DNA from: Pseudoxanthomonas kalamensis DSM 18571
Lineage (GTDB): Bacteria; Pseudomonadota; Gammaproteobacteria; Xanthomonadales; Xanthomonadaceae
Assembly: GCF_010211745.1 (NCBI RefSeq)
Contig: NZ_PDWQ01000001.1
Coordinates: 620,001-684,000 of the forward strand
Length of the DNA: 64,000 nucleotides
Reading direction: 5' to 3'
Numbering within the stretch: position 1 is the stretch's first letter; each line of letters opens with the position of its first letter. Under the pieces are notes generated by a model. The model was given only the letters and a program-made list of their open reading frames with translations. It did no database searches and was not told the origin of the DNA. Both the position numbers and the translations under genes were made by a program. This document shows positions 29,369-38,721 of the stretch, one piece after another.

Positions 29369-29391
29369 GACGCCCCGCATCGCGGGGCGTC
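29369..29391. terminator. Hairpin terminator between the AT-rich operon and rho
   Basis: GACGCCCCGC (29369-29378) and GCGGGGCGTC (29382-29391) form a perfect 10-bp stem with a 3-nt loop. It lies between two converging genes; the minus strand continues TTGCGTTATT, the plus strand CTGTTTCG. It probably serves both directions, chiefly rho. Confidence 0.75.
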
Positions 29392-29417
29392 CTGTTTCGT
29401 GCGGATGAAGCGAGGGC

Positions 29418-31097
29418 TCAGCGCTTCATCGAGGCAAAGAACTCGTCGTTGGACTTGGTGTTCTTCATCTTGTCGAGCATGAACTCCATCGCCGCGATCT
29501 CGTCCATCGGGTGCAGCAGCTTGCGCAGGATCCAGATCTTCTGCAGCAGTTCCGGCTCGATCAGCAGGTCCTCGCGGCGGGTGCCGGAGCGGTTGATGTC
29601 GATGGCCGGGTACACACGCTTCTCGGTGATGCGACGGTTCAGGTGCACTTCGCTGTTGCCGGTGCCCTTGAACTCTTCGTAGATCACCTCGTCCATCTTG
29701 CTGCCGGTCTCGACCAGCGCGGTGGCGATGATGGTCAGGCTGCCGCCTTCCTCGACGTTGCGCGCGGCGCCGAAGAAGCGCTTGGGCCGGTGCAGGGCGT
29801 TGGCGTCCACGCCGCCGGTCAGCACCTTGCCGGAGCTGGGCACGACGTTGTTGTAGGCGCGGGCCAGGCGGGTGATCGAGTCGAGCATGATCACCACGTC
29901 CTTCTTGTGCTCGACCAGGCGCTTGGCGCGCTCGATGACCATCTCGGCCACCTGCACGTGGCGCGCGGCCGGTTCGTCGAAGGTCGAGCTGATGACCTCG
30001 CCGCGCACGGTGCGCTGCATTTCGGTCACTTCTTCCGGACGCTCGTCGATCAGCAGCACGATCAGATGCACGTCCGGGTGGTTGGTGGTGATGGCGGTGG
30101 CGACCTGCTGCATCATGATCGTCTTGCCGGCCTTGGGCGGCGACACGATCAGCGCGCGCTGGCCCTTGCCCTGCGGCGCCATCAGGTCGAGGATGCGGCC
30201 GGCGATGTCTTCCGAGGAACCGTTGCCGCGTTCCAGCACGAAGCGCTTGCGCGGGAACAGCGGGGTCAGGTTCTCGAACAGCACCTTGCCCTTGCTGGCT
30301 TCCAGCGGTTCGCCGTTGATGGTGTCGATGGTGGCCAGGGCGAAGTAGCGCTCGCCGTCCTTCGGCCAGCGGATACGGCCTGCCAGGTGATCGCCGGTGC
30401 GCAGGTTGAAGCGGCGGATCTGGCTGGGCGAGATGTAGACGTCGTCCGGGCCGGCCAGGTAGCTGGCCTCGGCCGCGCGCAGGAAGCCGAAGCCGTCCGG
30501 CAGGATTTCCAGCACGCCGTCGGCGGCCACGCCTTCGCCGTGGCGGGTCAGTACCTTGAGCAGGGCGAAGATCACGTCCTGCTTGCGCGCGCGGGCCACG
30601 CCTTCGCTGATGCTCAGCTGTTCGGCGATGTCCAGGAGCTTGTGCGCCGGCATCCGCTTGAGGTCGCTGAGCGAATACTGCGGGAAGCCTTCCGGCACGC
30701 TGGGCAGTGATCGCGGCACGAAGTTCTCGTTCTCGCCACCGTCCTGCGGCAGGCCGTTGTTCTGGCGGTCGCGGTTGCGGTCGCGGCGGTTGCGGAAACG
30801 GTCGCGGCGGTTGTTGTTGTTGAAGCGGTTGCCGTCGCGGGCTTCGCGCGGCTCGCCCTCCTGGCGCTGGCCATCGCCGCCCGGCTCGCTGCCGCCTTGC
30901 GCGGCTGGTGCGGACGCGGATTCGGCTGGCGGCGCACTGGCGGCCGGCGCGCTGTCGGCGGAAGGTGCCGGCGGCGGCGCGGATTCCTGGGGGGCGGAGG
31001 CGGCGGCCTCGGAAGCGGCCTTGGCAGCCTTGCTGACACGCGGCTTGCGCACGCGCTTTTCGGCGGTTTCGCCGGTTTCGGGGGTGTTATCGGACAA
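29418..31097 (-). CDS. rho: Transcription termination factor Rho
   Basis: A 559-residue RNA-dependent ATPase/helicase, about 140 residues longer than E. coli Rho. The extra length is an N-terminal disordered region: first Ala/Pro/Ser-rich (~20-70), then Arg/Asn/Asp-rich ([20 protein letters not shown], ~90-109). After it come the Rho_N domain ([20 protein letters not shown]), the cold-shock-like RNA-binding domain ([10 protein letters not shown]), Walker A (PPKAGKT), Walker B ([16 protein letters not shown]) and the C-terminal Q/R-loop region. Such extensions are known in several bacterial Rho proteins and can aid RNA binding or condensation. trxA lies upstream on the same strand. Confidence 0.97.
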   Translation of the reverse strand: MSDNTPETGETAEKRVRKPRVSKAAKAASEAAASAPQESAPPPAPSADSAPAASAPPAESASAPAAQGGSEPGGDGQRQEGEPREARDGNRFNNNNRRDRFRNRRDRNRDRQNNGLPQDGGENENFVPRSLPSVPEGFPQYSLSDLKRMPAHKLLDIAEQLSISEGVARARKQDVIFALLKVLTRHGEGVAADGVLEILPDGFGFLRAAEASYLAGPDDVYISPSQIRRFNLRTGDHLAGRIRWPKDGERYFALATIDTINGEPLEASKGKVLFENLTPLFPRKRFVLERGNGSSEDIAGRILDLMAPQGKGQRALIVSPPKAGKTIMMQQVATAITTNHPDVHLIVLLIDERPEEVTEMQRTVRGEVISSTFDEPAARHVQVAEMVIERAKRLVEHKKDVVIMLDSITRLARAYNNVVPSSGKVLTGGVDANALHRPKRFFGAARNVEEGGSLTIIATALVETGSKMDEVIYEEFKGTGNSEVHLNRRITEKRVYPAIDINRSGTRREDLLIEPELLQKIWILRKLLHPMDEIAAMEFMLDKMKNTKSNDEFFASMKR

Positions 31098-31217
31098 GTG
31101 AGTGATTCCTCGCGATGTTGGCGAGAGCCCGGCAGAACGCGGGGCTTGGAGGTGGAAAGAAGTGGATTCCCGGAAGAGACGCGGCGCGCGGTTCCAGCGC
31201 CGGATGCAATGACGTTA

Positions 31218-31248
31218 TCACTAGTGACGCCCCGCCAGCAAGCGGGGC
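31218..31248. promoter_or_regulatory. Palindrome and hairpin in the trxA-rho intergenic region
   Basis: A perfect 10-bp palindrome TCACTAGTGA (31218-31227) adjoins a stem GCCCCGC/GCGGGGC (31229-31235 and 31242-31248). Two further hairpins lie at 31309-31325 and 31338-31355. In the rho direction these could form the trxA terminator plus the rho leader; no T-run is visible, so their role is unclear. The remaining intergenic bases show nothing else. Confidence 0.35.
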
Positions 31249-31362
31249 GGCGGCCTGGCGTTCAGCAAGTTCCGGCCCGGCGGGGCCGGTGTGCCGGGGA
31301 TCGGGGCTGGGCGCGCTGCGCGCCCGGCCCGCGGGCTTCCGGCCCTGTGGCCGGAGCCGGAA

Positions 31363-31695
31363 TCAGGCGACGATGGCCTTGTCGATCATCTGGGTCAGCT
31401 GGCCCTTGCCGACGGCGCCGACCTGGGTGGCCTGGACCTGGCCGTCCTTGAACAGCAGCAGCAGCGGGATGTTGCGCACGTGGTACTTGATGGCGGTGGC
31501 GCGATTCTCGTCCACATTCAGCTTGACCACTTTCAGCCGGCCGTCATAGGTCTCGGCCAGTTCGTCCAGCACCGGGGCGATCATCTTGCACGGACCGCAC
31601 CACTCGGCCCAGAAATCCACCAGTACGGGTTCGTCCGACTGGAGCACGGCGGCGTCGAAATCGGCATCGCCGACATGGCTGACTTTCTCACTCAC
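31363..31695 (-). CDS. trxA: Thioredoxin
   Basis: A 110-residue cytoplasmic thiol-disulfide reductase with the canonical active site [13 protein letters not shown] (~residues 29-41), the buried Asp in VLVDFWAEW and the cis-Pro loop in [10 protein letters not shown]. Length and motifs match TrxA. It lies upstream of rho on the same strand and is divergent from rhlB, the same neighbourhood as in E. coli. Confidence 0.98.
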   Translation of the reverse strand: MSEKVSHVGDADFDAAVLQSDEPVLVDFWAEWCGPCKMIAPVLDELAETYDGRLKVVKLNVDENRATAIKYHVRNIPLLLLFKDGQVQATQVGAVGKGQLTQMIDKAIVA

Positions 31696-31963
31696 TTGGG
31701 GTCTCCTGGAAAGGAAATGGGCCGACCCGCGCGGCGGACGGCCCCTTTGGCGTTAAACTGTGACGTTCCGCGGCCCCGTCCAGGGGCGGCATCCGGCGGA
31801 TCGGCAAGGCGGGAAATCCCGCGGGAATCGGTCCGTGGCATTGCGCAATCCGGCATGGGCGTCCAGTGTGCGACGCGCTTGTCGGCGATGCAAGCGCGTG
31901 TTCGCAACGCTGCGTGCGCCTGACACAAGGTCGCGCGTTTGGCCCTGCAAGTTGAAGTGACAC

Positions 31964-33616
31964 ATGAGCGACAAACCCTTAACCGACATTACCTTTGATT
32001 CTTTCGAGCTCCATCCGAGCCTGCTGGCGGGACTGGAAGCAGCCGGCTTCACCCGCTGCACGCCGATCCAGGCGATGACCCTGCCGGTTGCTTTGGACGG
32101 GCGCGACGTCGCCGGCCAGGCGCAGACCGGAACCGGCAAGACGCTGGCCTTCCTGGTGGCGGTGATGAACCGCCTGCTGACTCGTCCGGCACTGGCCGAA
32201 CGCAAGCCCGAAGACCCGCGCGCGCTGATCCTGGCGCCGACCCGCGAACTGGCGATCCAGATCCACAAGGACGCGGTGAAGTTCGGCTCCGACCTCGGTC
32301 TGCGCTTCGCCCTGGTCTATGGCGGCGTCGACTACGACAAGCAGCGCGAGCTGCTGCAGCAAGGCGTGGACGTCATCATCGCCACCCCCGGCCGCCTGAT
32401 CGACTACGTCAAGCAGCACAAGGTGGTATCGCTGCATGCCTGCGAAATGTGCGTGCTGGACGAAGCCGACCGCATGTTCGACCTCGGCTTCATCAAGGAC
32501 ATCCGCTTCCTGCTGCGGCGGATGCCAATCCGAACCGAACGCCAGACCCTGCTGTTCAGCGCCACCCTCAGCCACCGCGTGCTGGAGCTGGCCTACGAGC
32601 ACATGAACGAGCCGCAGAAGCTGGTCGTCGAAACCGAGTCGATCACCGCCGCACGAGTACGTCAGCGGCTGTATTTCCCGGCCGACGAGGAAAAGATTCC
32701 GTTGCTGCTGGGTCTGCTGTCGCGCAGCGAGGGTGCGCGGACGATGGTGTTCGTCAACACCAAGGCCTTCGTGGAGCGGGTGGCGCGCGCGCTGGAGCGG
32801 GCCGGTTACCGGGTCGGCGTGCTGTCCGGCGACGTGCCGCAGAAGAAGCGCGAGACCCTGTTGCGCAAGTTCCAGGCCGGCCAGCTGGAACTGCTGGTCG
32901 CCACCGACGTGGCCGCGCGCGGGTTGCACATCGACGGCATCAGCCACGTCTACAACTTCGACCTGCCGTTCGATGCGGAAGACTACGTGCATCGCATCGG
33001 CCGCACCGCGCGGCTGGGCGCCGAGGGCGACGCGATCAGCTTCGCCTGCGAGCGCTATGCGATGGGCCTGCCGGACATCGAGGCCTACATCGAGCAGAAG
33101 ATCCCGGTCGAACCGGTCACCAGCGAACTGCTCACCGCGCTGCCGCGTCCCGAGCGTGCGCGGCCAGCCGACGAGGATGGCGAAACCGAGAGCGTCGGCG
33201 AGATCTTCCGCGAGGCGCGCGAACAGCGGGCGGCCGACGAACAGCGCCGCGGCGGCGGTCGCGGCAAGCCGGGCGAGCGTTCCCGTCGTGGCGATGGCGA
33301 GCGCAAGCCGCGCCCACGCCGCAAGCCGCGACCGGAAGGTGAAGCGCCGGCCGACAAGGCGCCGGTCCCGGCATCGCCTGCCGCGAGCCAGACCGCTGAA
33401 GGCGAGCGCAAGCCGCGTCGTCGCCGTCGTCGCCGTCCGGCCCAGGGCGAGGCGTCATCGGCGCCGGCGCAGGTTAAGGTACCGCCCAAGGGACAGCCGC
33501 AGAATTCCGGCCAGCCGAAGGCCGTTCCGACCAAGCCGGCTGCGGTCGCGGCATCGGGGGGCGAGTCCTTCCTGACCCGCCTCGGTCGTCGGCTGAAGTC
33601 GCTGGTGGGTGGCTGA
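31964..33616 (+). CDS. rhlB: ATP-dependent RNA helicase RhlB
   Basis: A 550-residue DEAD-box helicase that in gammaproteobacteria partners RNase E and PNPase in the degradosome. Q-motif region [13 protein letters not shown], motif [13 protein letters not shown] box [16 protein letters not shown] motif FSATLSH and motif [10 protein letters not shown] are all intact. After ~residue 395 comes a ~155-residue low-complexity tail rich in Arg, Lys, Pro and Ala ([34 protein letters not shown]), longer than in E. coli RhlB, probably an RNA- or partner-binding region. It is divergent from trxA-rho across a 268-bp region in which I see no strong consensus promoter. Confidence 0.95.
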   Translation: MSDKPLTDITFDSFELHPSLLAGLEAAGFTRCTPIQAMTLPVALDGRDVAGQAQTGTGKTLAFLVAVMNRLLTRPALAERKPEDPRALILAPTRELAIQIHKDAVKFGSDLGLRFALVYGGVDYDKQRELLQQGVDVIIATPGRLIDYVKQHKVVSLHACEMCVLDEADRMFDLGFIKDIRFLLRRMPIRTERQTLLFSATLSHRVLELAYEHMNEPQKLVVETESITAARVRQRLYFPADEEKIPLLLGLLSRSEGARTMVFVNTKAFVERVARALERAGYRVGVLSGDVPQKKRETLLRKFQAGQLELLVATDVAARGLHIDGISHVYNFDLPFDAEDYVHRIGRTARLGAEGDAISFACERYAMGLPDIEAYIEQKIPVEPVTSELLTALPRPERARPADEDGETESVGEIFREAREQRAADEQRRGGGRGKPGERSRRGDGERKPRPRRKPRPEGEAPADKAPVPASPAASQTAEGERKPRRRRRRRPAQGEASSAPAQVKVPPKGQPQNSGQPKAVPTKPAAVAASGGESFLTRLGRRLKSLVGG

Positions 33617-33666
33617 GGTCGCGGGCCCACGCGCCGCCGCGCGTTCCGCCCGGCGGCTTCCTGCTT

Positions 33667-33672
33667 CATAAT
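33667..33672 (+). promoter_or_regulatory. Candidate -10 element of ftsE, leaderless transcript
   Basis: CATAAT ends 6 nt before the ftsE ATG. No Shine-Dalgarno is visible before the start, and the -35 region is weak (TTCCGC, 33644-33649). Confidence 0.4.
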
Positions 33673-33678
33673 CGACGC

Positions 33679-34368
33679 ATGAGTGCCGTCCTGCGTTTCG
33701 AAAACGTCAGCAAGCAGTATCCCGGCGGCCATGCCGCGCTGGAGGACGTCAATTTCGAAGTGGCGCAGGGCGAGATGCTGTTCGTGACCGGCCATTCCGG
33801 CGCCGGCAAGAGCACCCTGCTGAAGTTGATCCACCTGAGCGAGCGCCCCAGCCGCGGGGCGGTGGTGTTCGGCGGCAGGAATCTGCGCCAGGTGCGCGGT
33901 CGCCGCATTCCGCTGCACCGGCGCCAGGTTGGCGTGGTCTATCAGGACCACCGCCTGCTGACCGATCGCAGCGTGGAAGAGAACGTCGGCCTGCCGCTCA
34001 TCCTGCGCGGCGAACGCCGCGGCGAGATCGACAAACGCGTGCGCGAAGTGCTGGCGCGGCTGGGCCTGGGCCATCGCGGCCGAGCGTTGCCGGCGCAGTT
34101 GTCGGCCGGCGAACAGCAGCGGGTGGGTATTGCCCGTGCCATCATCGGCGAACCGGCGCTGCTGGTGGCCGACGAACCCACCGGCAACCTGGACCCGACG
34201 CTGGCGACGGAGATCATGTCGCTGTTCGCCTCCATGCCCGAGCGCGGGACCAGCGTGCTGGTGGTCAGCCACGATCTGCCGCTGATCAAGCGGATGCGCA
34301 AGCGCGTGCTGGTGCTGGATCACGGACGGCTGATGGACGACATCTCCCCCGCGGACCTGGCCGAATGA
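33679..34368 (+). CDS. ftsE: Cell division ATP-binding protein FtsE
   Basis: A 229-residue ABC ATPase that works with FtsX at the septum to control peptidoglycan hydrolase activation. Walker A is GHSGAGKST (~residues 38-46), the ABC signature LSAGEQQRVGIARAI, Walker B LLVADEPTGNLD and the switch His in VVSHDLPL. Length and order match FtsE. The stop overlaps the ftsX start by 4 bp (ATGA), confirming the pair as an operon. Confidence 0.97.
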   Translation: MSAVLRFENVSKQYPGGHAALEDVNFEVAQGEMLFVTGHSGAGKSTLLKLIHLSERPSRGAVVFGGRNLRQVRGRRIPLHRRQVGVVYQDHRLLTDRSVEENVGLPLILRGERRGEIDKRVREVLARLGLGHRGRALPAQLSAGEQQRVGIARAIIGEPALLVADEPTGNLDPTLATEIMSLFASMPERGTSVLVVSHDLPLIKRMRKRVLVLDHGRLMDDISPADLAE

Positions 34369-35339
34369 ACGCAGCGACGGCGACGGAAAACCAAACGGAT
34401 CGCCGCAACGCGCGCGCGGATGCTTCGCGTTCGCGGCTGGGGGTGTGGCTGGACCAGCATCTGTTCGCCTTCGTTTCCAGCCTCGGGCGCGCCGTCCGCC
34501 GGCCGTGGGCGACCCTGCTGACGGTGGGGGTGATGGCGATCGCGCTGGCTCTGCCGCTGGGCTTGGCGCTGGCGCTGGCCAACCTGCAGCACTTCACCGG
34601 CAGCGTGCAGGAATCGCGGCGGATCGACCTGTTCCTGAAGGCGGATATCGGCATCGACCGCGCCCGTGCGTTGGTGGAGGAATTGCGAGCGCGCGGCGAC
34701 GTGGCGTCGGTCGAACTGCGCACGCCGGAGCAAGGGCTGGCCGAATTCCGCGAGGCCAGCGGACTGGGCGAGGCGCTGGATGCGCTGGACGGCAATCCGC
34801 TGCCCAGCCGTCTGCTGGTGGTGCCGGCGCAGGACGACGCGCAACTCGCGGCGGCCTTGCAGAACCTGCCCGAGGCCGACCTGGTGCAGCACGATGCGGT
34901 ATGGCGGCAGCGGTTGCAGGGTTGGTTGCGCTTCGGTGCGCGCCTGACCTGGGTGCTGGCCGCCGTGTTCGGTCTCGGCGCCTTGCTGGTGGTCGGCAAT
35001 ACGGTGCGGCTGGATATCCAGTCGCGGCGCGAGGAAATCGGCGTGCTGCAACTGCTCGGTGCCAGTGACGCCTTCATCCGCCGCCCCTTCGTCTATCTGG
35101 GCGCTTGGTACGGACTGGCGGCGGGCGCGCTCGCGCTGGGCCTGGTTGCGGCGGCCGGTTACGCCCTGCGCGGACCGCTGGCCGCGCTGGCCGACAGCTA
35201 TGGCAGCCATTTCAGCCTTGGCGGAATGGATCCGTTGCGGGCCGGCGCGATCCTGTTGGCGGCCACGATCATCGGCTGGCTGGGGGCGTGGCTGGTGACC
35301 GGCCACTTCCTGCGGCAGACGCGGCCGGTCGGGACCTGA
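34365..35339 (+). CDS. ftsX: Cell division permease FtsX
   Basis: A 324-residue permease with four membrane segments (~residues 45-68, 195-218, 245-268, 290-312). A periplasmic domain between the first two (QHFTGSVQESRRIDLFLKADIG onward) relays FtsE ATPase activity to murein hydrolase activators. The cytoplasmic N-terminus is charged and slightly extended. The start overlaps ftsE by 4 bp. A double-receiver regulator gene begins 3 bp after its stop, suggesting one longer transcript. Confidence 0.95.
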   Translation: MNAATATENQTDRRNARADASRSRLGVWLDQHLFAFVSSLGRAVRRPWATLLTVGVMAIALALPLGLALALANLQHFTGSVQESRRIDLFLKADIGIDRARALVEELRARGDVASVELRTPEQGLAEFREASGLGEALDALDGNPLPSRLLVVPAQDDAQLAAALQNLPEADLVQHDAVWRQRLQGWLRFGARLTWVLAAVFGLGALLVVGNTVRLDIQSRREEIGVLQLLGASDAFIRRPFVYLGAWYGLAAGALALGLVAAAGYALRGPLAALADSYGSHFSLGGMDPLRAGAILLAATIIGWLGAWLVTGHFLRQTRPVGT

Positions 35340-35342
35340 GTC

Positions 35343-36185
35343 ATGTCCACCAACGAACTGCGCCACCTGATCAGCGAACGTCCCCGGGTCATGGTCGTGG
35401 ACGGGTCCAAGCTGGTGCGCAAGCTGATCGCCGACGTGCTGGAGCGCGAGCTGCCCGGCGTCGAGGTGGTCGGCTGCGCCAGCGTGGCCGAAGCCACCAA
35501 GGCCCTGGCCGAGGGCGAAGTGCATCTGGTGACCACCGCGCTGACCCTGCGCGACGGCGACGGCATGGAGGTGGCCAAGCGGGTCCGCGAGACCGCCGGT
35601 CAGGCTTACGTGCCGGTGATCGTGGTGTCCGGCGACGCGCAGCAGCATCTGGAAGAGCGCCGTTTCACCGAATACGTCACCGACTATTTCGACAAGGCGC
35701 TGGGGCACGAGGCGCTGGCCGCGTTTATCCGTGGCTATGTCCAGCCCGAACCGGTGGACGACGCCACCGTGCTGTACGTCGAGGACAGCAAGGTGGTGGC
35801 CGAGGCGACCAAGCGCATGCTGCTGCGGCACAACCTGCGCGTGGTGCATGTGCTGAAGGCGGAGGATGCCTTCGCCCTGCTCACTGCCGAATCGCTGGGT
35901 CTGTCCACCCACCGTTTCGATCTGGTGCTGACCGACGTGACGCTGAAAGGCGAGTTGAGCGGGGTGGATGTGGTGCAGCGCATCCGGGTCGATTTCGCCT
36001 ACGGTAAGCGCCGCCTGCCGATCCTGGTGATGACTGGTGACAGTAATCGCGACAATCAGGCCGAACTGCTGCATGCCGGCGCCAACGATCTGGTGATCAA
36101 GCCGATCGAGGAACGCCTGCTGGTCACCAAAATCCTGTTCCAGCTGCGTCTGGCGCGGATGGGCGGGGACCGCGACGGGGCATGA
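35343..36185 (+). CDS. Double receiver-domain response regulator (first receiver degenerate)
   Basis: A 280-residue protein made of two CheY-like domains and no output domain. The second (~140-270) is complete: acidic pair Glu147/Asp148 (YVEDSK), phospho-acceptor Asp198 (VLTDVTLKG), Lys253 (VIKPIEE). The first (~14-130) has lost the phospho-acceptor: the equivalent of Asp198 is Ala66 ([14 protein letters not shown]), and only one acidic residue remains in VMVVDGSK, although Lys118 is kept. It could act as a phosphorylation-controlled adaptor. No cognate kinase is adjacent. It lies 3 bp after ftsX and overlaps ung by 4 bp. Confidence 0.9.
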   Translation: MSTNELRHLISERPRVMVVDGSKLVRKLIADVLERELPGVEVVGCASVAEATKALAEGEVHLVTTALTLRDGDGMEVAKRVRETAGQAYVPVIVVSGDAQQHLEERRFTEYVTDYFDKALGHEALAAFIRGYVQPEPVDDATVLYVEDSKVVAEATKRMLLRHNLRVVHVLKAEDAFALLTAESLGLSTHRFDLVLTDVTLKGELSGVDVVQRIRVDFAYGKRRLPILVMTGDSNRDNQAELLHAGANDLVIKPIEERLLVTKILFQLRLARMGGDRDGA

Positions 36186-36904
36186 GTGGGGCGGACGACA
36201 GCGCGGGCGGGCGGATCCAGCTGGAGCCTTCGTGGAAGTCGCGCATCGGCGATTACCTCTTGCAGCCGCAGATGCGCGAGTTGTCCGCCTTCCTGCGCCA
36301 GCGCAAGGCCGCGGGGGTACGCGTTTTCCCGCCGGGGCCGCAGATCTTCGCCGCCTTCGACGCCACCCCGTTCGATGCGGTCAAGGTGGTGATCCTGGGA
36401 CAGGATCCGTACCACGGTTACGGCCAGGCGCACGGGCTGTGCTTTTCGGTATTGCCGGGGGTGCCGGTGCCGCCTTCGCTGGTCAACATCTACAAGGAAA
36501 TCCACAGCGACCTGGGTATTGCGCCACCGGATCATGGTTGCCTGCTGCCGTGGGCCAGGCAGGGCGCGCTGCTGCTGAACGCAGTGCTGACGGTGGAGGA
36601 AGGCCGTGCCGGCTCGCACCAGGGCAAGGGCTGGGAGGGCTTCACCGACCACGCCATCGAGGTGTTGGCGGCCGAGCGAGAGCATCTGGTGTTCCTGCTG
36701 TGGGGTAGCTATGCGCAGGCCAAGGGCAAGGTCATCGACAGCCGCCGCCATCGCGTGCTGCGGGCGCCGCATCCTTCGCCGTTGTCGGCGCACCGCGGGT
36801 TCTTCGGGTGCGGGCACTTTTCTGCGGCCAACCGTTATCTGTCCGAACACGGGCAGACGCCAATCGACTGGCGGTTGCCGCCCGCGGCGGAGCTGTCGCT
36901 GTAA
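36182..36904 (+). CDS. ung: Uracil-DNA glycosylase
   Basis: A 240-residue base-excision repair enzyme that removes uracil from DNA. The water-activating loop is GQDPYHG with catalytic Asp75; the Leu-loop [17 protein letters not shown] near the C-terminus contains the catalytic His. Length is normal. Its ATG overlaps the stop of the double-receiver gene (ATGA). It is convergent with the DUF2059 gene. Confidence 0.97.
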   Translation: MSGADDSAGGRIQLEPSWKSRIGDYLLQPQMRELSAFLRQRKAAGVRVFPPGPQIFAAFDATPFDAVKVVILGQDPYHGYGQAHGLCFSVLPGVPVPPSLVNIYKEIHSDLGIAPPDHGCLLPWARQGALLLNAVLTVEEGRAGSHQGKGWEGFTDHAIEVLAAEREHLVFLLWGSYAQAKGKVIDSRRHRVLRAPHPSPLSAHRGFFGCGHFSAANRYLSEHGQTPIDWRLPPAAELSL

Positions 36905-36943
36905 TCCTGGGTAGCCGGAGAGCCGGATCGATCGATCCGATCG

Positions 36944-37477
36944 CTATTTGGTCTTCTTCACCGGGGTGTCGGTCGATGCGTCGGTCTTGTCGTCGGACAG
37001 CTGCTTCAGTTCGTCGTCCAGTTCCTGCAGCATCGGCGTGATCGACTGCTGCACTGCGGACATCAGGTTCTGCATCAGTGCCGGAGTCTTGTCCAGCAGG
37101 TTCCGCCCGGCCCGGCTCTCGTAGAACTTGGTGATGGCGCGCACGTCCTGGCTGCTGAAGGTCTGCTTGTACACCTCCATGTAGACCGGGCGCATGCGCT
37201 CCCACTCCAGCGCCTTGTGCACCACTTCGCTGGTCTTGGTCTGGATGCGGTCCAGTTCGGCCTGCTGCGTCTCGCTCAACTCCTTCCCTGCAGTGAGCTG
37301 GGCGAACTGCTGGCGTTGCATGTCCTCGATCTGCGGCAGGATGGCTTTGAGCATGTCTTCCGAGCGCGAGGCCTTCAGCAGGCGGTCGATCTCGGCATCG
37401 CTCGGCGGGGTGGCCAGCGCCGAAGCGGTGGCGAACAGGCAGGACAGCAGCAGCAGACGCAGCAAGGAATGGAGCAT
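36944..37477 (-). CDS. DUF2059 domain-containing secreted protein
   Basis: A 177-residue protein with a signal peptide (MLHSLLRLLLLSCLFATASALA). The DUF2059 core is seen as a long helical stretch ending in VYMEVYKQTFSSQDVRAITKFYESRAGRNLLDKTP. The C-terminus is Lys/Asp/Thr-rich. The family is widespread in Proteobacteria and is probably periplasmic, but has no assigned function. I use ATG 37477 because it opens the signal peptide; a longer in-frame extension reaches 37558. It is divergent from arfB. Confidence 0.85.
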   Translation of the reverse strand: MLHSLLRLLLLSCLFATASALATPPSDAEIDRLLKASRSEDMLKAILPQIEDMQRQQFAQLTAGKELSETQQAELDRIQTKTSEVVHKALEWERMRPVYMEVYKQTFSSQDVRAITKFYESRAGRNLLDKTPALMQNLMSAVQQSITPMLQELDDELKQLSDDKTDASTDTPVKKTK

Positions 37478-37575
37478 GCGGCAGGGTTTCCGGAATGTGA
37501 GCCGGCAGCATCTTGCCGAGCCGCAGGTAAATGCGCGGTTAAGGCCGGCGCATCGCACCTGTCACGGGCTATGCC

Positions 37576-37581
37576 TACAAT
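37576..37581 (+). promoter_or_regulatory. Candidate -10 element of arfB, leaderless transcript
   Basis: TACAAT ends 6 nt before the arfB ATG. No ribosome binding site lies between them, and the -35 region is not recognisable. Confidence 0.4.
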
Positions 37582-37587
37582 GCCGAC

Positions 37588-38022
37588 ATGGGGAGCGGAG
37601 TGCTGCAGATCACGCCCACGCTGGCGATACCGGACGACGAACTGGTCGAGCGTTTCGTGCGCGCCAGCGGCGCGGGGGGACAGAACGTCAACAAGGTGTC
37701 CACGGCGGTGGAATTGCGCTTCGACGTGGCCGCTTCGCCTTCGCTGCCGGAGCCGCTGCGCGCGCGTCTGCTGTCGCGCCGCGATCGCCGCCTGACCGAC
37801 GACGGCGTGCTGGTGATCGACGCGCAGCGCTTCCGCACCCAGGACCGCAACCGGCAGGATGCGCGCGAGCGGCTGGCGGCTTTCGTGGCCGCTAGCTTGT
37901 CGGTGCCCAAGCCGCGCATCGCCACCCGTCCATCGCGGGCGGCCAAGGCGCGGCGGCTGGATGCCAAGCGCGAACGCAGCCAGATCAAGCGCGGTCGGTC
38001 GCGCGATATCGCCTGGGAGTGA
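37588..38022 (+). CDS. arfB: Alternative ribosome-rescue factor ArfB (YaeJ), peptidyl-tRNA hydrolase
   Basis: A 144-residue release-factor-like hydrolase that frees stalled, non-stop ribosomes. The GGQ motif is at residues 30-32 in RASGAGGQNVNKVSTAVELRF, and the C-terminal tail is basic (RRLDAKRERSQIKRGRSRD), as needed to enter the mRNA channel. It lacks the stop-codon recognition domain of normal release factors. The acyltransferase gene begins 5 bp after its stop. Confidence 0.94.
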   Translation: MGSGVLQITPTLAIPDDELVERFVRASGAGGQNVNKVSTAVELRFDVAASPSLPEPLRARLLSRRDRRLTDDGVLVIDAQRFRTQDRNRQDARERLAAFVAASLSVPKPRIATRPSRAAKARRLDAKRERSQIKRGRSRDIAWE

Positions 38023-38026
38023 CGGC

Positions 38027-38644
38027 TTGAACCCATCCGAACCGCATCCGCACGCCGACCTGCTGCCGGTCATTCCGGATGGCATGCCCAAGGTCAGGCC
38101 GAACCGCTTCACCCGCTGGCTGGGGCGCACATTCCTGCGCGCGGGCGGTTGGCGGGTGGTCGGCACCTTGCCGGATATTCCCAAGCTGGTGCTGATCGTG
38201 GCCCCGCATTCGTCCAACTGGGACGGCATCTGGGGCATGGCGGCCAAGATCGCGCTCGGGTTCCGCGTGCGCGTGCTGGGCAAGGCGCAACTGTTCTGGT
38301 GGCCGCTGGGACCGCTGCTGCGCAAGCTGGGCGCGGTGCCGGTCGACCGCAGTTCGCCGCAGGGTACGGTCGAGCAGGCGGTGCAGCTGATCCGCGACTC
38401 CGACCGCATGTGGTTCGCGCTGACGCCGGAAGGCACCCGCAAGCGGGTGGAGAAGTGGAAAAGTGGCTTCTGGAAGATCGCCAAGGCCGCCGACGTGCCG
38501 ATCCTGATGGCATACTTCCACTACCCGGACAAGATCATCGGCATCGGTGAGGTATTCCATCCGGGCGACGACATGGACGCGGACATGCGCGCGATCCGCG
38601 AGTGGTACCGGCCGTGGGTCGGCAAGAACCGCGGCACATACTGA
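38027..38644 (+). CDS. Lysophospholipid acyltransferase (PlsC-like) family protein
   Basis: About 205 residues. The acyltransferase catalytic box HX4D is in APHSSNWDGIWG, with the later TPEGTRK motif binding the phosphate end of the acceptor. Between them is GKAQLFWWPLGPLLRKLGAVPVDR, typical of the PlsC superfamily. Its acceptor lipid is uncertain. I choose TTG 38027 because GGGAG lies 8 nt upstream; the first ATG (38084) has no visible ribosome site, so the start is provisional. It follows arfB by 4 bp. Confidence 0.85.
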   Translation: MNPSEPHPHADLLPVIPDGMPKVRPNRFTRWLGRTFLRAGGWRVVGTLPDIPKLVLIVAPHSSNWDGIWGMAAKIALGFRVRVLGKAQLFWWPLGPLLRKLGAVPVDRSSPQGTVEQAVQLIRDSDRMWFALTPEGTRKRVEKWKSGFWKIAKAADVPILMAYFHYPDKIIGIGEVFHPGDDMDADMRAIREWYRPWVGKNRGTY

Positions 38645-38721
38645 CGCATGACTTCCGGATGATGGCGAGGCCCGGACTTGGGGCTAGATTGCCTGCGTCA
38701 CCCATCCGAGCGGGGCTTGCC

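Noticed and set aside
27719-29417. Prophage or insertion element in the AT-rich insert
   Set aside because: No integrase, transposase, terminal inverted repeat or target duplication is visible; only two exported-protein genes.
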